Shown: one piece after another, positions 44,576 to 58,511 of the stretch
Position numbering within the stretch: position 1 is the first letter of the stretch
Layout of the letters: every line of letters starts with the position of its first letter
Assembly: GCF_003369915.1 (NCBI RefSeq)
Contig: NC_046676.1
Coordinates: 16,784,001 to 16,848,000 of the forward strand
Length of the DNA stretch: 64,000 nucleotides
Direction of reading: 5' to 3'
Source: Drosophila miranda
Taxonomy: Eukaryota; Arthropoda; Insecta; Diptera; Drosophilidae
The notes under the pieces: generated by a model
The model's input: only the letters and a program-made list of their open reading frames with translations
The model's database searches: none
Told to the model about the DNA's origin: nothing
Program-made: the position numbers and the translations under genes

Positions 44576-45525
44576 GTTCAAACCTTGTTTTAGCCAAAAT
44601 ACAATAAAAGCAAGCATTAAAAACTAACCAATTGTGTAGAAAATTTATTCATTAATAGGCTGAAATCATGTGGGCACGGCTAAATGTGCTATATAGCTAG
44701 TAATATTGAACGGAATATCAAAAACGAGGAATATGTAAAATATAACTTGAATTCGTCAGTATATTAACGGTATATTTTTTAAGTGAGACGGAATTTTTCG
44801 GTCTATTTCTGAGGGTCGGACGGTATATTTTATCAATAAGTACTGCTGGTCACACTGACGTGTCATTGTAAAATTTTGCCCAAAAAACGATAAGCGTTCA
44901 AACCTTGTTTTAGCCAAAATACAATAAAAGCAAGCATTAAAAACTAACCAATTGTGTAGAAAATTTATTCATTAATAGGCTGAAATCATGTGGGCACGGC
45001 TAAATGTGCTATATAGCTAGTAATATTGAACGGAATATCAAAAACGAGGAATATGTAAAATATAACTTGAATTCGTCAGTATATTAACGGTATATTTTTT
45101 AAGTGAGACGGAATTTTTCGGTCTATTTCTGAGGGTCGGACGGTATATTTTATCAATAAGTACTGCTGGTCACACTGACGTGTCATTGTAAAATTTTGCC
45201 CAAAAAACGATAAACGTTTAAACCTTGTTTTAGTCAAAATACAATAAAAGCAAGGACTAAAAACTAATCAATTGTGTAGAAAATTTATTCATTAATAGGC
45301 TGAAATCATGTGGGCATGGCTAAATGTGCTATATAGATAGTAATATTGAACGGAATATCAAAAACGAGGAATATGTAAAACATAGCTTGAATTTGTCAGT
45401 ATATTAACGGTATATTTTTCAAATGAGACCGCATATTACGGTATATTTCTGAGGGTCGGACGGTATATTTTATCAATAAGTACTGCTGGTCACACTGACG
45501 TGTCATTGTAAAAATTTGCCCAAAA
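44576..45525 (+). repeat. Tandem array of three 320-bp units each carrying Motif 1
   Basis: Units begin at 44576, 44896 and 45216 (GTTCAAACC or GTTTAAACC), so the period is exactly 320 bp. Units 1 and 2 read as virtually identical; unit 3 differs at scattered sites and is the closest to the SAAL1-like copy over AAACCTTGTTTTAGTCAAAA. Each unit holds an exact Motif 1 (TGGTCACACTG at 44847-44857, 45167-45177, 45487-45497) on the plus strand, pointing toward Khc-73. The DRE position is degenerate (TATCAATA). The third copy is about 1.07 kb upstream of the Khc-73 ATG. Confidence 0.88.
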
Positions 45526-46564
45526 GACAAACGACGCGAAAAAAAAATGAAAAAGCAATATAGAAAAACAAAATTAAAGATAAATTAAACGCAACTACGT
45601 CGGATTACAGGTGCGGTAGCCAGTTGAGCAATAGTCGAAGCGAACACAAGAAACGGCGCAGTGCTAAACAAGTCTAGCTTCGGGAAAAAAGAGCCATAAA
45701 AATCGATTCTTCAAAGAAGTCACAGCACAGTCATACGCTGCGGGCAAGAATTTTCGCGCGGGCGGTGTACCCTGGAATGGTACCTGGCGTTACTTTTGCC
45801 TACAGCTCGCCAATTTAAAAGGGGCCTCGAAAAACTTTAGATCTATCTCTGTGCGAGCGAGGGGAGAGATTGGTGTGGAGGCCATCCCAACCTGTGCACT
45901 GTGTACTATGCACCTGTAATTGTGTGAGTGAGAGAGTGTGTGTTCATGTGCGAAAAGATAATTCTATTTGAGGGTACATTCATTTGTTTGCGAAACAAAC
46001 GAACCTACAAATCGGACAGGACATTCGAATCATAATCTTAATTAACTAATTTTGGGCAAACATTTGAGTGTGCGTCGCGGCGCGCATATAAAGAATGTCA
46101 GCACACAACAGTGAAACGCATGTGTGTTGTGTGAATGTGTCTGTGCGCAGTAATAACAAAGCAGTGAATGACGAAAGTCAAGAATGAAAGGGAAATATGC
46201 CTCCCCCCCAGGCACAGGCAAAGGCAAACACACACACAGTCCACCCCCCGCATGACGTATGTATGTATTGTTGGATGTGGGTCTGTCTGCGCGGCGCTAA
46301 TTGAATAGCTCACACAATTTTGGCGCACTCCCCCCCTCGCTAGTCCGTTTAGAGCCTTACAACTTCCACCTGCCTTATAGATTGCGTGCGCACGACTCCC
46401 CCGAGGACAACAAAACCAGCCAAAAATATCCATAATAAAGGAGACCCAACTCTGCCGTCCGTATAGTCCCCTCTGGCGTCGAACGGGGCCAAGTGAGTGG
46501 TGCATGAATCACTCCCTCGCCCGCATCAACATCCACATCCATCACCAGCTTCGAAGTCTTCACG
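45526..46564 (+). other. Probable Khc-73 leader and promoter region
   Basis: No coding exon other than the start at 46565. The non-repetitive sequence right after the array (from about 45590) resembles a fly 5' UTR, with A-rich, purine-rich runs such as AACACAAGAAACGGCG. The transcription start was not located. Confidence 0.35.
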
Positions 46565-49500
46565 ATGTCAAGTGATAAGATCAAAGTTGCAGTAAGGGTG
46601 CGACCCTTCAATCGCCGCGGTAAGTACATTTTCCCTTGGCCATAATCCTCCATCTGTGATTAGCTCTGCGGGAGCTGCTGTACCAGTAAAGCCGTAGCAG
46701 TATCCCCACAACTCAGCGCCCTTGCAATGAACAATGCCCCATGTACTGGGACTGCAGTGCCACACAGTCAATGCTCCTCTCTTCTTTAAATCAATAATGC
46801 AAACAGGCACCAGCCAGCAGCCAGCAGCAAGGGTCGGTTTTTTTAGGCTAACAAAATTTACATGGCTCTTTGGCGTTTCCTTTGAATTTCGGTTTCGTTT
46901 TCGTTTTTCCTCCACTGCTGCGACAGCAAATTTTTTATTTTATACCAGAGAGGCGCAGCGGACTACCTACGGCCCCGAGCCCTGGGCCCTGGCCTGTCAG
47001 CAGCCTGTGTGACTTACAGCGATTTTCGTTTCGTTTCCAGCTAATTTTGTGTGTCTCCCATTGCAGCGGTGAAGTGTTGCAAGTGCAAAAACAAGCAACG
47101 GCAACAGCAACACCAACAACAGTGTCAGTCAGCATTTCCAATGTCAACGCCGATCATTCATTTGGCTTATCCATGACTCACACGGGGCGAAAGCGGAAAT
47201 GAAGGAAGAAACTGTTGGGGACGGGCAGGCACAGGCACAGGCACAGCCACAGGCATGGCATAGGCAGAAGCTGAAGCAGACACAGTGTGGGGCAAGGTTC
47301 ACTTGGATTCTCGCATGAATAGGGACTTATTGATTGGATGCCAAAAGTGCTTGAATGGTGGCAGAGTTTCCCCGCCCGTTGATAATGTTTTTATTAATTT
47401 CATGGTTAGTTTTCCTGCTCTCCGTTTCCCTGTCATGTCGCTCGCTTGTTATTCGGGCTGATTAGGTGTCGTTGTGTGACTGTATGCGGGAATCGTAGTC
47501 ACCAGAATGTCTGCGATAAGCAGTGCAGAAATGTTATCTCAGCTGATAAACGTGTGACTGGTGGATGTTCCACATGAAGTGTGTGCGCCCGTAATACAGC
47601 CATTAGTCAATCTTTGGCATCGTATTTGGGCCATGTCCGAAGCTGGTGACCCCTCCTGCAGGGGCCAGCAAAGCGTAAAACGAAAGCAAACGCAAACGCA
47701 AACGCAAACGCAGAGACACCAGCACACACACACAATCAAAGCCAATGGCAAAGACCGATTCAAACGAGTCAAAATGAAGTCACAGCTTTGACCAGCGCAG
47801 AGTGGAGCAGAGTTACTACCAAAAAGCTTAACCTGTTTTGAACCGTGCCAATGTCTGTGAATGCGAGTGTGCATGTGTGTGGCTGTGTGTGTGGATGTTT
47901 GGATGTTAATTTCAACATTGGATGGACAATAGCCAAACAACGGTCAACGGCAAGAGAAAACTTTATCATCATCGAGACAACTTTAAGGTTATAAACAGAG
48001 AGACGGACAGACAGACAGGCAGGCTGTTACCAAAACTCAACTGACCAGAACTACGTGTAGTCGTACAAATGAGAGACCATCAAATAATTTATGACACGCC
48101 TCCGTTACGTTCGTTACGGGGCAGACGGTAAAAGGCAAACGGCAATTGCTGAGATATTCTATATGCTACATATATGTATATGTATATATAGTATTATTTA
48201 ATGTACTACTCGCAGAGTCGAGTCCTTTGTGGCTCTCATTTCCATGTCTTGTCACGTTCTGGGCTCAGTGTCGTTTTGTAATGTAAACCGGAACGGAAGT
48301 ACCAAAGGCCAGGCCACGCCAGGACGTGTGTATGTAGATACAAATGTATGCAGCACATGTGAGTGTGTGGGCTAGAAATGTGTCTGCCTGTCTGGGCACA
48401 GGGCTTTGACGGTACGGCTATGTTTTGCTTTGTTTGTTTTGGCATTTGCTCTCTGCCATTTCGAATCGTTCTCGACTGGAAGAAGCATGCGAAGGACATG
48501 ATGAGGAATCACAGCTGAAATATTTCAACAATTTATTAGCCGGAATGTACATACTTTTTTTTTGTCCGGGGAATGTCCAGTAAAAAGTCATTTCTTGTTG
48601 GGTTTCTGTTTCTTCTGCCTGGATTCTGTTCTATCCCCCATATTTTAGACTGGATTACTTCATAGGAAAGAGCTGTCAAGGGCATCCGTAGTTCGTCTTA
48701 GGGAGTATCTAATCGAATCATGGTTTTATTGTTGCTGTTGTATTTATATCGCCAAATGGTTGGGCAACTGTTTTTCTGCCTTTTTATTCGAGCTTTGTTT
48801 ACAATCATTTGAAAGGTTCTGTTCTCCTCCATTGAGTTTTTGTTGTGTGTGGCATTGGACGTATTCCACACCACACTCACTTATCGCCTCCCTCTCTCCC
48901 TCTCGCTCTCTTTCGGGTGCCCCTTTTTGTGAATTCATTTTCGCACTTATGTACGAAACCCCCAACATGATATAAAATGTATTCGCAGAGAAATGTGTGC
49001 GCTATATACATATAAGTACCTATGTGGGGTGCAGCGAAAATATAAAATGAAATTGTTTTGCCATTTTGAACTTGTTATCACCCCACGGAGAGAAGAGAGA
49101 GAATAACGGGGGTATTATCTCAATTTTACACATAATTCACAACGAATATAGTGTATTTATAGTATAGTAGTATGTATTCCGCAACGAGATTCATTGAAAG
49201 TGTTTGACTCTACTTGCAGAAATCGAATTGGGTACAAAATGTATCGTGGAAATGGAAAAACAACAGACGATATTGCAGAATCCACCACCATTGGAAAAAA
49301 TCGAAAGGTAAAATATACCAATAAAATTTTATCAGGCATGCTATAATAATATAACGTAGTAAAATGATATCACAAATACAGTATATCTATGATTAATGAT
49401 CTTTTGCTTCACAATCTAAAAACAGAAAACAACCAAAGACATTTGCATTCGATCATTGCTTCTACTCGTTGAACCCGGAGGATGACAACTTCGCGTCCCA

Positions 49501-52500
49501 GGAGACGGTGTTCGATTGCGTGGGACGTGACATACTGGACAATGCATTCCAGGGCTATAATGCGTGCATATTCGCTTATGGCCAGACAGGTAGGGCGGCC
49601 AGTGCCAGTGGTTGGCAAGAAGATGATTCATCAAATGGTTATTCTTGCAGGGTCCGGCAAGTCCTACACGATGATGGGCTCTCAGGAGAACAAGGGCATT
49701 ATACCGCGCCTGTGTGATAAGCTCTTCTCGGCCATTGCCAACAAGTCAACGCCCGAGCTGATGTACAAAGTGGAGGTCTCCTACATGGAGATCTACAACG
49801 AGAAGGTCCACGATCTGCTCGACCCGAAGCCAAACAAGCAGTCGCTCAAAGTGCGCGAACACAACGTGATGGGTCCCTATGTCGATGGTTTGTCGCAGCT
49901 GGCCGTGGCATCCTACCAGGACATCGACAACCTCATGACCGAGGGCAACAAATCCCGGACGGTGGCGGCCACCAACATGAATGCCGAGTCGTCGCGCTCC
50001 CATGCCGTCTTCTCGGTGGTGCTCACCCAGATACTCACGGATCAGGCAACGGGCGTCAGCGGGGAGAAGGTTTCGCGCATGTCTCTCGTAGACTTGGCTG
50101 GCTCCGAGCGTGCCGTGAAGACGGGCGCTGTCGGCGATCGTCTCAAGGAGGGCTCCAACATAAACAAGTGGGTGAAAAATTGCCAAGAATCTTGGTTTAT
50201 ACCTCAATTTGTATCATCTTTATACCTCTTGCAGATCTCTGACCACGCTGGGCCTGGTCATCTCCAAGCTGGCCGATCAGACCAATGGCAAGCGGAATGG
50301 TAACGACAAATTTGTGCCCTATCGGGACTCTGTTCTCACCTGGCTGCTGAAGGACAATCTGGGCGGCAACTCCAGGACCGTAATGGTGGCCACAATCTCA
50401 CCGTCGGCGGACAACTACGAGGAGACGCTGTCCACGCTGCGCTATGCGGATCGGGCCAAGCGCATCGTCAACCACGCCGTGGTCAACGAAGATCCCAATG
50501 CCCGGATCATTCGGGAGCTGCGACACGAGGTGGAGACGCTGAGGAGCATGCTGAAGCACGCCACGGGATCGCCGGTGGGCGATGTGCAGGATAAACTGGC
50601 CGAGAGCGAGAATCTAATGAAGCAGATCTCGCAGACGTGGGAGGAGAAGCTGGTCAAGACGGAGCGCATCCAGAACGAGCGACAGCAGGCCCTGGAGAAA
50701 ATGGGCATCAGTGTGCAGGCCAGCGGCATCAAGGTGGAGAAGAACAAGTACTATTTGGTCAATTTGAATGCGGATCCGTCCCTCAACGAGCTGCTGGTCT
50801 ACTACCTAAAGGTAAATGGTACTCAAATGCTTTGCAGAACCGATCTAAACGATGCTTTCTTTGTGCTCAGGAACGGACGCTGATTGGCGGTCGCAGCATT
50901 AGCGGACAACAGCCCGATATACAGCTCTCTGGGCTGGGCATTCAACCGGAGCATTGTGTGATCACCATTGAGGACAGCGGGCTGTATATGGAGCCGGTCC
51001 AGGGAGCGCGTTGCTTCGTCAACGGATCGGCGGCCGTGGAGAAGACTCCGCTCCAGAACGGCGATCGCATCCTGTGGGGCAATCATCATTTCTTCCGCGT
51101 CAACTCTCCAAAGAGCAACAACACGAGCATGAGCGCCTCGGAGCCACAGACGCCGGCCCAGCTGATCGACTACAACTTTGCGCGCGACGAGATTATGCAG
51201 AACGAGCTGAGCAATGACCCCATTCAGACGGCCATTGCTCGCCTGGAGCGCCAGCACGAGGAAGATAAGCAGGTGGCGCTGGAGAAGCAGCGGCAGGAGT
51301 ACGAGCGCCAGTTCCAGCAACTGCGCAACATTCTCTCGCCCAGCACACCCTATGCCCCATATGCCCCCTACGATCCGCTGCGCATGGGCAAGATAACCCC
51401 GAATACTCCTACCTCCCAGATGCGGGTCGAGAAGTGGGCACAGGTAAGCCAGGCGCCTAGGCTGATGTATGACTTGGATAATCCTTGAATCTTTTTCAGG
51501 AGCGCGATGAAATGTTCCGACGTTCGCTGGGGCAGCTGAAAACGGACATCATGCGAGCCAATTCCCTGGTGCAAGAGGCCAACTTCCTGGCCGAGGAAAT
51601 GGAGAAGAAGACCAAATTCTCGGTCACCCTGCAAATACCGCCGGCCAATCTGAGTCCCAACAGACGACGGGGGGCCTTTGTTAGCGAGCCCGCGATTCTG
51701 GTGAAGCGCACAAATTCCGGCAGCCAGATATGGACGATGGAGAAGCTGGAGAACAAACTGATCGACATGCGAGAGATGTACCAGGAGCACAAGGAGCGCG
51801 TGCTCAACGGATTGGTATGTTGAATTCGCTCTACTCTCCATCCATCTCTCGCTCTGTGTGCTCTGTACTAACCATTTACCATTTATAATTGTATCGATTC
51901 ACACACGCATTCAATTAACCCCTGAATACAGCCCCTTGTAGAGCAATTCTCAGACGATGAATACGATGACAAGGTAATTAAGACACGACACCCCCACACC
52001 CCTAGATCACCCCTAAACAAGAACACCACACACACACACACACCGTTCTAAAAACTATTTGGCAGTGAAATTGTGTGATTGCGACACGAAATCGAATTAT
52101 TATTTGCTCTGCTTTTTGTAGGACGATGACAATGCCAAGCCGCAGGACCCGTTCTACGAGTCGCAGGAGAACCACAATCTCATTGGCGTGGCCAACATAT
52201 TTCTGGAGGTGCTCTTCCACGACGTCAAGCTGGACTACCACACGCCCATCATCAGCCAGCAGGGAGAGGTGGCAGGACGCCTGCAGGTGGAGGTGGAGCG
52301 CATAGCCGGCCAGATGCCGCAGGACCGCATGTGCGAGTCGGTCTCGGAGTCCTCGGAGAACTCGCGCGACGAGTACGATGACCCTGTCGATCCCTCCTCC
52401 AACCAGATCACGTGTCGCGTCACCATCAAGTGCGCCACAGGCCTGCCCCTGTCCCTCTCCAACTTTGTGTTCTGCCAGTACACGTTCTGGGGCCACCAGG

Positions 52501-54608
52501 AGATGGTGGTGCCCGTGATCAATGCCGAGTCCACGGCCCACGATCAGAATATGGTATTCAAGTTCGAGCACACAAAGGACTTTACGGTCACCATCAACGA
52601 GGAGTTCCTCGAGCACTGCATCGAGGGAGCCCTGTCGATTGAGGTCTGGGGCCATCGCAGTGCCGGATTCTCCAGGACCAAGGGCTGGGAGGTGGAGCAG
52701 CAGCAGGCCAAGGCCCGTTCCCTGGTCGACCGCTGGGCGGAGCTGTCGCGCAAAATCGAGCTCTGGGTGGAGATTCACGAGCTGAACGACAGCGGCGAGT
52801 ACTCGCCCGTGGAAGTGACCAATCGCAACGAGGTTCTGACCGGTGGCATCTACCAGCTGCGCCAGGGTCAGCAGCGACGGGTCAATGTGCGCGTGAAGCC
52901 TGTCCAAAACTCGGGAACGCTGCCCATTATCTGCCAGTCGATTGTGAACGTGGCTATTGGCAGTGTGACGGTCCGTTCGCGGCTGCAGCGGCCACTCGAC
53001 TCCTACCAGGAGGAAGATCTCACCGTCTTGCGTGAGAAGTGGAGCGAGGCGCTGGGACGTCGTCGCCAGTACCTGGACCAGCAGATCCAGATGCTGATCA
53101 AGAAGGAGGAGAAGAACGAGCAGGAGCGGGAGCGGGAGCTGAGCCTGGTGCATCAGTGGGTCTCCCTGACGGAGGAACGCAACGCAGTGCTGGTGCCGGC
53201 GCCCGGTTCGGGCATACCGGGAGCCCCTGCTTCCTGGGAGCCGCCATCTGGCATGGAGCCGCATGTGCCCGTGCTCTTCTTAAACCTCAACGGCGACGAC
53301 CTGTCCGCCCAGAACACCAACGACGAGCTCTCCATTGCGGGCATCAATTCCATTCTCTCCAAGGAGCACGGCCACAAATTCTACACGCTGCAGATCCTGC
53401 AGCATCTGGACAAGGACGTGTGCTGTGTGGCCAGCTGGGACTCGTCCATGCACGACAGCCAGGCCCTCAACCGCGTCACTGAGGCCAACGAACGTGTCTA
53501 TCTCATTCTGCGCACCACAGTGCGTCTCTCGCATCCTGCCCCCATGGATCTGGTGCTGCGGAAGCGCCTCAGCATCAACATCAAGAAAGGACAGACGCTA
53601 ACGGATCGCCTCAAGAAGTTCCGACTTGTGCGGGGCGAGAACGCCATTTGGCAGAGTGGCGTTACCTACGAGGTGGTCTCCAACATTCCGAAGGCCTCCG
53701 AAGAGCTCGAGGATCGCGAGTCGCTCGCCCAGCTAGCGGCCAGCGGGGACGATTGCTCGGCCAGCGATGGCGAGACCTACATAGGTGAGACCAATCAATT
53801 ATACCTAGTCAGCATAACCAGCCCTCTATCCTCCAATTTTGCAGAGAAATACACGCGGGGCGTTTCGGCAGTGGAGAGCATTTTGACCCTGGATCGGCTG
53901 CGGCAGAATGTGGCCGTCAAGGAGCTGGAGACGGCCCATGGCCAGCCGCTGTCCATGCGCAAGACCGTCAGTGTGCCGAACTTCTCGCAGGTAAGGCCAT
54001 GTCCGCATCCCGCCCATCATTCTATTCAGCTTCTGCTGCTGCTGCGCTGTTTCATCATGTCGTCGCTGCCGTTGCTGCCGCCTTACGCTTCCACTTCCAC
54101 TTACACTCACTCACTCACTCACTCACTTGCCACACTCGCCACGTGCTAAATTAACCAAAAACATTTGACTAAAACGCAAATTCTTTCTCTTTTCACATTC
54201 TTCTATGCGCTTTCACCAAAACTAACCCAAAAAACCAAAAATAATTATGATTAACCACCAAAAACAAAAACCAAATACCAAATACCAAATTCAAATTCGG
54301 CGCGCACTTTTTTCTGATATCTGTGTGTATGTGCGTGCGTGTGTATTGGTACTATCTCTGCCTTTGTCTGTGATGTGTATGTGTGCTATGCCCAAACGCT
54401 TTCCACTGCGCACATAGGCGGTTAAAGACACCACCAATACCGGGAGTGTAAGTAACTTGAATCCACTTTTTCCACTTCACCTCTTCCTCTATCCTGTGTG
54501 CCATCATCCTGAGCACCCACTACCGTAAATGTGCTTTTTGTAGACGTTGTCTTTTTCTGTTCTTCTGTTACGTTACTCTTTCACCTCTTGAATCTTTCAA
54601 CTGGGTTC

Positions 54609-54639
<31 letters not shown>

Positions 54640-57600
54640 GCGCTCTTCAGTTTGCCATTTTTGTAGTTTGTCGTCATTTTTGATTTTGATTTTCATTTTT
54701 ATTTTCATTTTCATTTTGGTTTCTTTTTGGTTTTTAATAAATTTGTTTCATCATACTGAATAACATTTGTTGTAAAAAAAAACAAAACAAAAAAAAAAAC
54801 GTTCGCATATGAAATTTATGATGCAAGAAACTCATGAATAAACTCACGCAGATCATGCGCTTCGATGCGTCGATGGAGTCGCTGTTGAATGTGGGACGAT
54901 CCGAGTCCTTTGCCGATCTCAACAACAGTGCCCTGGGCAATAAGTTTACGCCAGGTGAGCCCAAGCATAGCATTCAAGCACTCTTTAGATCATTGGAAAC
55001 TAACCCAATTCTCTCGATTGCAGTTCACAGCGGAGGGGGAGGATCCGGCAACGGAGTCATACGCAACCGGCACAGCTTCGGCGGCAAGGGCAGCAGCGAG
55101 GATTCGCCTGGAAAAGCCTTCGGCATTGGTGGGTATTGGTTGCAAAAAATTGATTTGTCTGAATCCACCGATTACCACACCATAATGCCACCTTTTGAAC
55201 AATCTTTCGAAAAACAATGTTTACGTACTTTAATCCATATAATCGAATTTTATATCCACTATATATCCACTTAATATGTACTGCATATTCAATAAGTAAT
55301 AAGTAAAATGTGCATATGCTTATGCGAAACGCAGCGTGCGACCTAGTTGCAGGCGTGCTCTAGAGCAAGGGATTTATCTTTGTTTGAACTTCGATTGAAC
55401 TACCTATCGACTACCTATATAATCCGTAATTTTGGAAACTCCTAGTTCTCCTTCTCCGTATATACAAACTGTTAACTGTTACGTTACTTGTAGTAGTACT
55501 TGACTTGAACTAGTATTTAGTAAAAATCAAATCATACTATCCCAATGGCAACAAGATAAATCCTTTACCGAATGATTCTGTGCTCCCCCGCACACGCATC
55601 GAACCGGTTTTTGTTATGCCTGCTTATGCTTTCCTGCCTCCTGCCTCCTGCCAAAGAGCAACTTCTTAATTCTGCGAATTCTCGCATTGCATTGCTTTGT
55701 CACAACTTCTGAATCGTAATTTGTTTGGCTTTTTGCTTCGATGCAACACCTGCAGCAGCAATAGCAACATCAATAGCAACAGATCAACAGCAATAGCATC
55801 AACTCGATCTGAAGATTCGAGCAATTCTTATTATTGACGCACCCGAGTGTTCTTTCTGTTCTTTCCTGCCACATTTCATTGCTTATCATATAAATTGACA
55901 TGCATACGACGAGTACACGAGCCCCAAAGCCATCCATCCAGAATCCAGTCCACATTGCTTCTCCTCTCTTCTCTTCTCGTATTTATCGTATGGTTTCTCA
56001 CTTTGTCAAATTCTTTTCTGTGTCTCCAATCTATATCGTAATATAAATGAAATTCCACGGCCAACAGGCTCTATATCTCTGCTGTCAGGTAAAGGCCGTA
56101 CTTATGCCCAAATCAAATCCAAAGTGTATTCTTGACTGATGTTCATTGTTAGATTGTTAGTTGAGTTGAGTTTAAGTTTCAGTTTCAGTTTGTCTGTCTT
56201 CACGCCCATCCACACAGACACAGACACCGCCACGGAAACACCTACCACCTCATACCCATACATGGACATAAGCCTATTATTTCAGTCCAAGAGGGGAGGT
56301 TGGGAGTCCCAGCCCATATTTAGTCCATGTTTAAATGTAGTTTTGTGTTAGTGTTCGCTTGCTGGTAACTCCTTCTTTCAATCATACCATACCCCCACAA
56401 GACTCTCTCTCTCTCTTTCCAATTCAAGTATTCGTGCCATTGTCGTCACCACCATGTACATGCATCAATCACTTGGTCATTCCATTCCAGCCAACCCACG
56501 CAATCTGGCGCTCACAGCACACTGCCACTCAGCAGCCACGCACACCGCACGAGATTTGAGCACGAACCGCGTATCTGTAGCATTTTGCACTCTTACCCTA
56601 GATCCTAGAGCAATCATTATCTTTGTTAGTGTTCCTCGAGGTGCGAGCTAGTCGCAGCTCGGGCTAGAGTGATCAGTCATCGAAGTCTGTATATTGCATT
56701 GTAACTAAACATTAAACATACCCATTATCTTCCCCGCCCCAATGTGGAATGCAGCGCGTCCAACGTTTTTGAATCTCAATTTGAACTTGAACACATTGAG
56801 AATTGCGCCAACGAAACGTATGTGGTTTGTCTAGCTCTAAGTCTAGCACTGTTCTCGCTGAGAATCGTAGAGTTTGCTAATCTGTCTTGAATGTCTTGTG
56901 TCCACAGCATCGCCGGCCACCAGCAAGCTGCTGGGCATGCGCATGACCACGCTGCATGAGGAGCCCCTGGGTGGACATCGATCGCTCGACGAGGAGCCCG
57001 AGGACAGCTACAGCGACTCGGAATATGCCGCAGAGTATGAGCAGGAGCGCCAGCAGAACAGGAGCCTGGCCACGCGGTCACGCCTCACGGCGTCCAAGAC
57101 CATGGACTCCTTCATGGATGTCAGCAGCCACTCGAGCAACAACTACTTGAGCTACACGTCGAGCGCCAATGCGAATATGAAGCACTTGACAGGCCTGGCC
57201 ACGCTCAGCATGAGCTCGTCCACCAGCAGTGGCTATGGCTCCCAGGCCGTTTCCTGTAATAATCTGAGCAACGAGGACATAACTTCCATGCGTTCCATGA
57301 GCATTGACGAGACTCCAGGTAAATCCAGATGGCAAACAAATCTGAATAACAACAATCGTCTCATCTTTTCCTACTATCCTACAGATTTGGATCGCGTCAA
57401 TTCCAATTCGCCACCAAACCGTCAGGCTCGAGTCAACCCCTTCCTCAAGGACATGCCTAAAGCCAAAACACAAGAGACAGTCGAGCCCCAAGCTAAGACG
57501 CTGCGGGAGGCGTTCACACACCCCCTGGAGCAGCCAGAGTCGAAGGAAGCCGGCCAAAGTGATGATGAGTGCGAGCAGGTGCCCAAAAATAAAATAAACA

Positions 57601-58511
57601 ACAACAACAACGATAGCATTGTCAAGAAGGAGCCACAGCATGCGCCCGATGAAGAACTTCAGGAGGTAGTGGAAGATGAGTCAGAGCAGAGACAGGAACT
57701 TTCCACAGACAATCAGAACGGCAATCAATCGCTGGACGAGGCCACACACAACATTTCAGAGCAGAACCTTGAGGGCGATGGCATCGTCAGAGAAGAACTG
57801 CCGGCTGGCAAAGTGATGCGGCGCAAAAAGTCCAATACGCAGCCACCGCACAACATTGGCAATAGCAACAATAATAATAACAACAGCAACAGCACGAGCC
57901 AAACGGCACGCATCCACCAGCGTGCCTCGGTGGCCAAAATGGAAGGCCTGGCAGCGCACATGGACCCCAGCATTATGTCCAGCAGCACAGAAGTCGAGGG
58001 TAAGCATTCGAATTCAATCGCTAACTCGACTATTCACGTGGCACGTACTTTTGTAGACGATGGCAAGGATGTGGTGCATCTGACGCTGCCCGATTGGATT
58101 GTGGTGGGTGAATCGGTGCTGATCCGCCCGTCCAACGCCAGCGGCGTCATACGGTATGTGGGCACGACACACTTTCAGGCTGGAGCCTGGGTTGGCGTGG
58201 AACTGGACACGCCTACAGGCAAAAACGATGGCACCATGGAGGGCATACAGTATTTCCAGTGCAGGCCAAAGTACGGCAAGTTTGTGCGACCTGACAAGCT
58301 GCAGCTGGACAAGCGCGGCAAGGCGATGAGAGCCTACAAAGCCGCCGAGAAGAGCAACAGCATCAGCAAAGGTGAGTCGTGGATAACATTGGAGTGAGGC
58401 AGTTTTTAATTTATGGTTTTTGGTTCGCCTTCGCCCCGTTTAGAAATGAGCAGCTCGATGACACGCTCCAAGAGCCGCGGCGACTCGCTAAATGTGTCGG
58501 CGCGCAAATGA
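46565..58511 (+). CDS. Khc-73: Kinesin-73 (KIF13/GAKIN class, kinesin-3 motor with CAP-Gly tail)
   Basis: Eighteen coding exons: 46565-46619, 49220-49307, 49426-49589, 49651-50167, 50235-50811, 50871-51443, 51500-51814, 51932-51973, 52122-53784, 53845-53990, 54418-54447, 54852-54954, 55024-55128, 56068-56088, 56908-57318, 57385-57999, 58057-58371 and 58444-58511. They total 1936 codons (1935 aa). The motor domain (1-360) has AVRVRPFNRR, the P-loop GQTGSGKSYTM, switch I NMNAESSRSHAVF and switch II LVDLAGSERAVKTG. An FHA domain follows (about 468-560, ERTLIGGRSISG). The KIF1B/DUF3694 stalk region begins around 785 (ENHNLIGVANIFLEVLFHDV). A C-terminal CAP-Gly domain (about 1825-1895; TPTGKNDGTMEGIQYFQC) separates it from unc-104/KIF1. 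Family knowledge: KIF13B/Khc-73 moves toward plus ends, binds Dlg through the stalk and helps orient spindles and endosome traffic. Confidence 0.93.
46620..49219 (+). other. Large first intron of Khc-73
   Basis: It starts GTAAGT and ends TTGCAG. No exon is supported inside. It contains CAAACG repeats near 47690 and CA/TG-rich stretches near 47730 and 47870. Confidence 0.6.
54614..54639 (+). repeat. (CT)13 microsatellite in a Khc-73 intron
   Basis: Thirteen uninterrupted CT dinucleotides between the 30-nt micro-exon at 54418 and the exon at 54852. A long pyrimidine run next to a micro-exon could bind PTB-like splicing regulators (inference). Confidence 0.8.

Noticed and set aside
46565-58511. 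First identified as unc-104 (KIF1A class)
   Set aside because: The C-terminal CAP-Gly domain with GKNDG, and no PH domain, place it in the KIF13/Khc-73 class.
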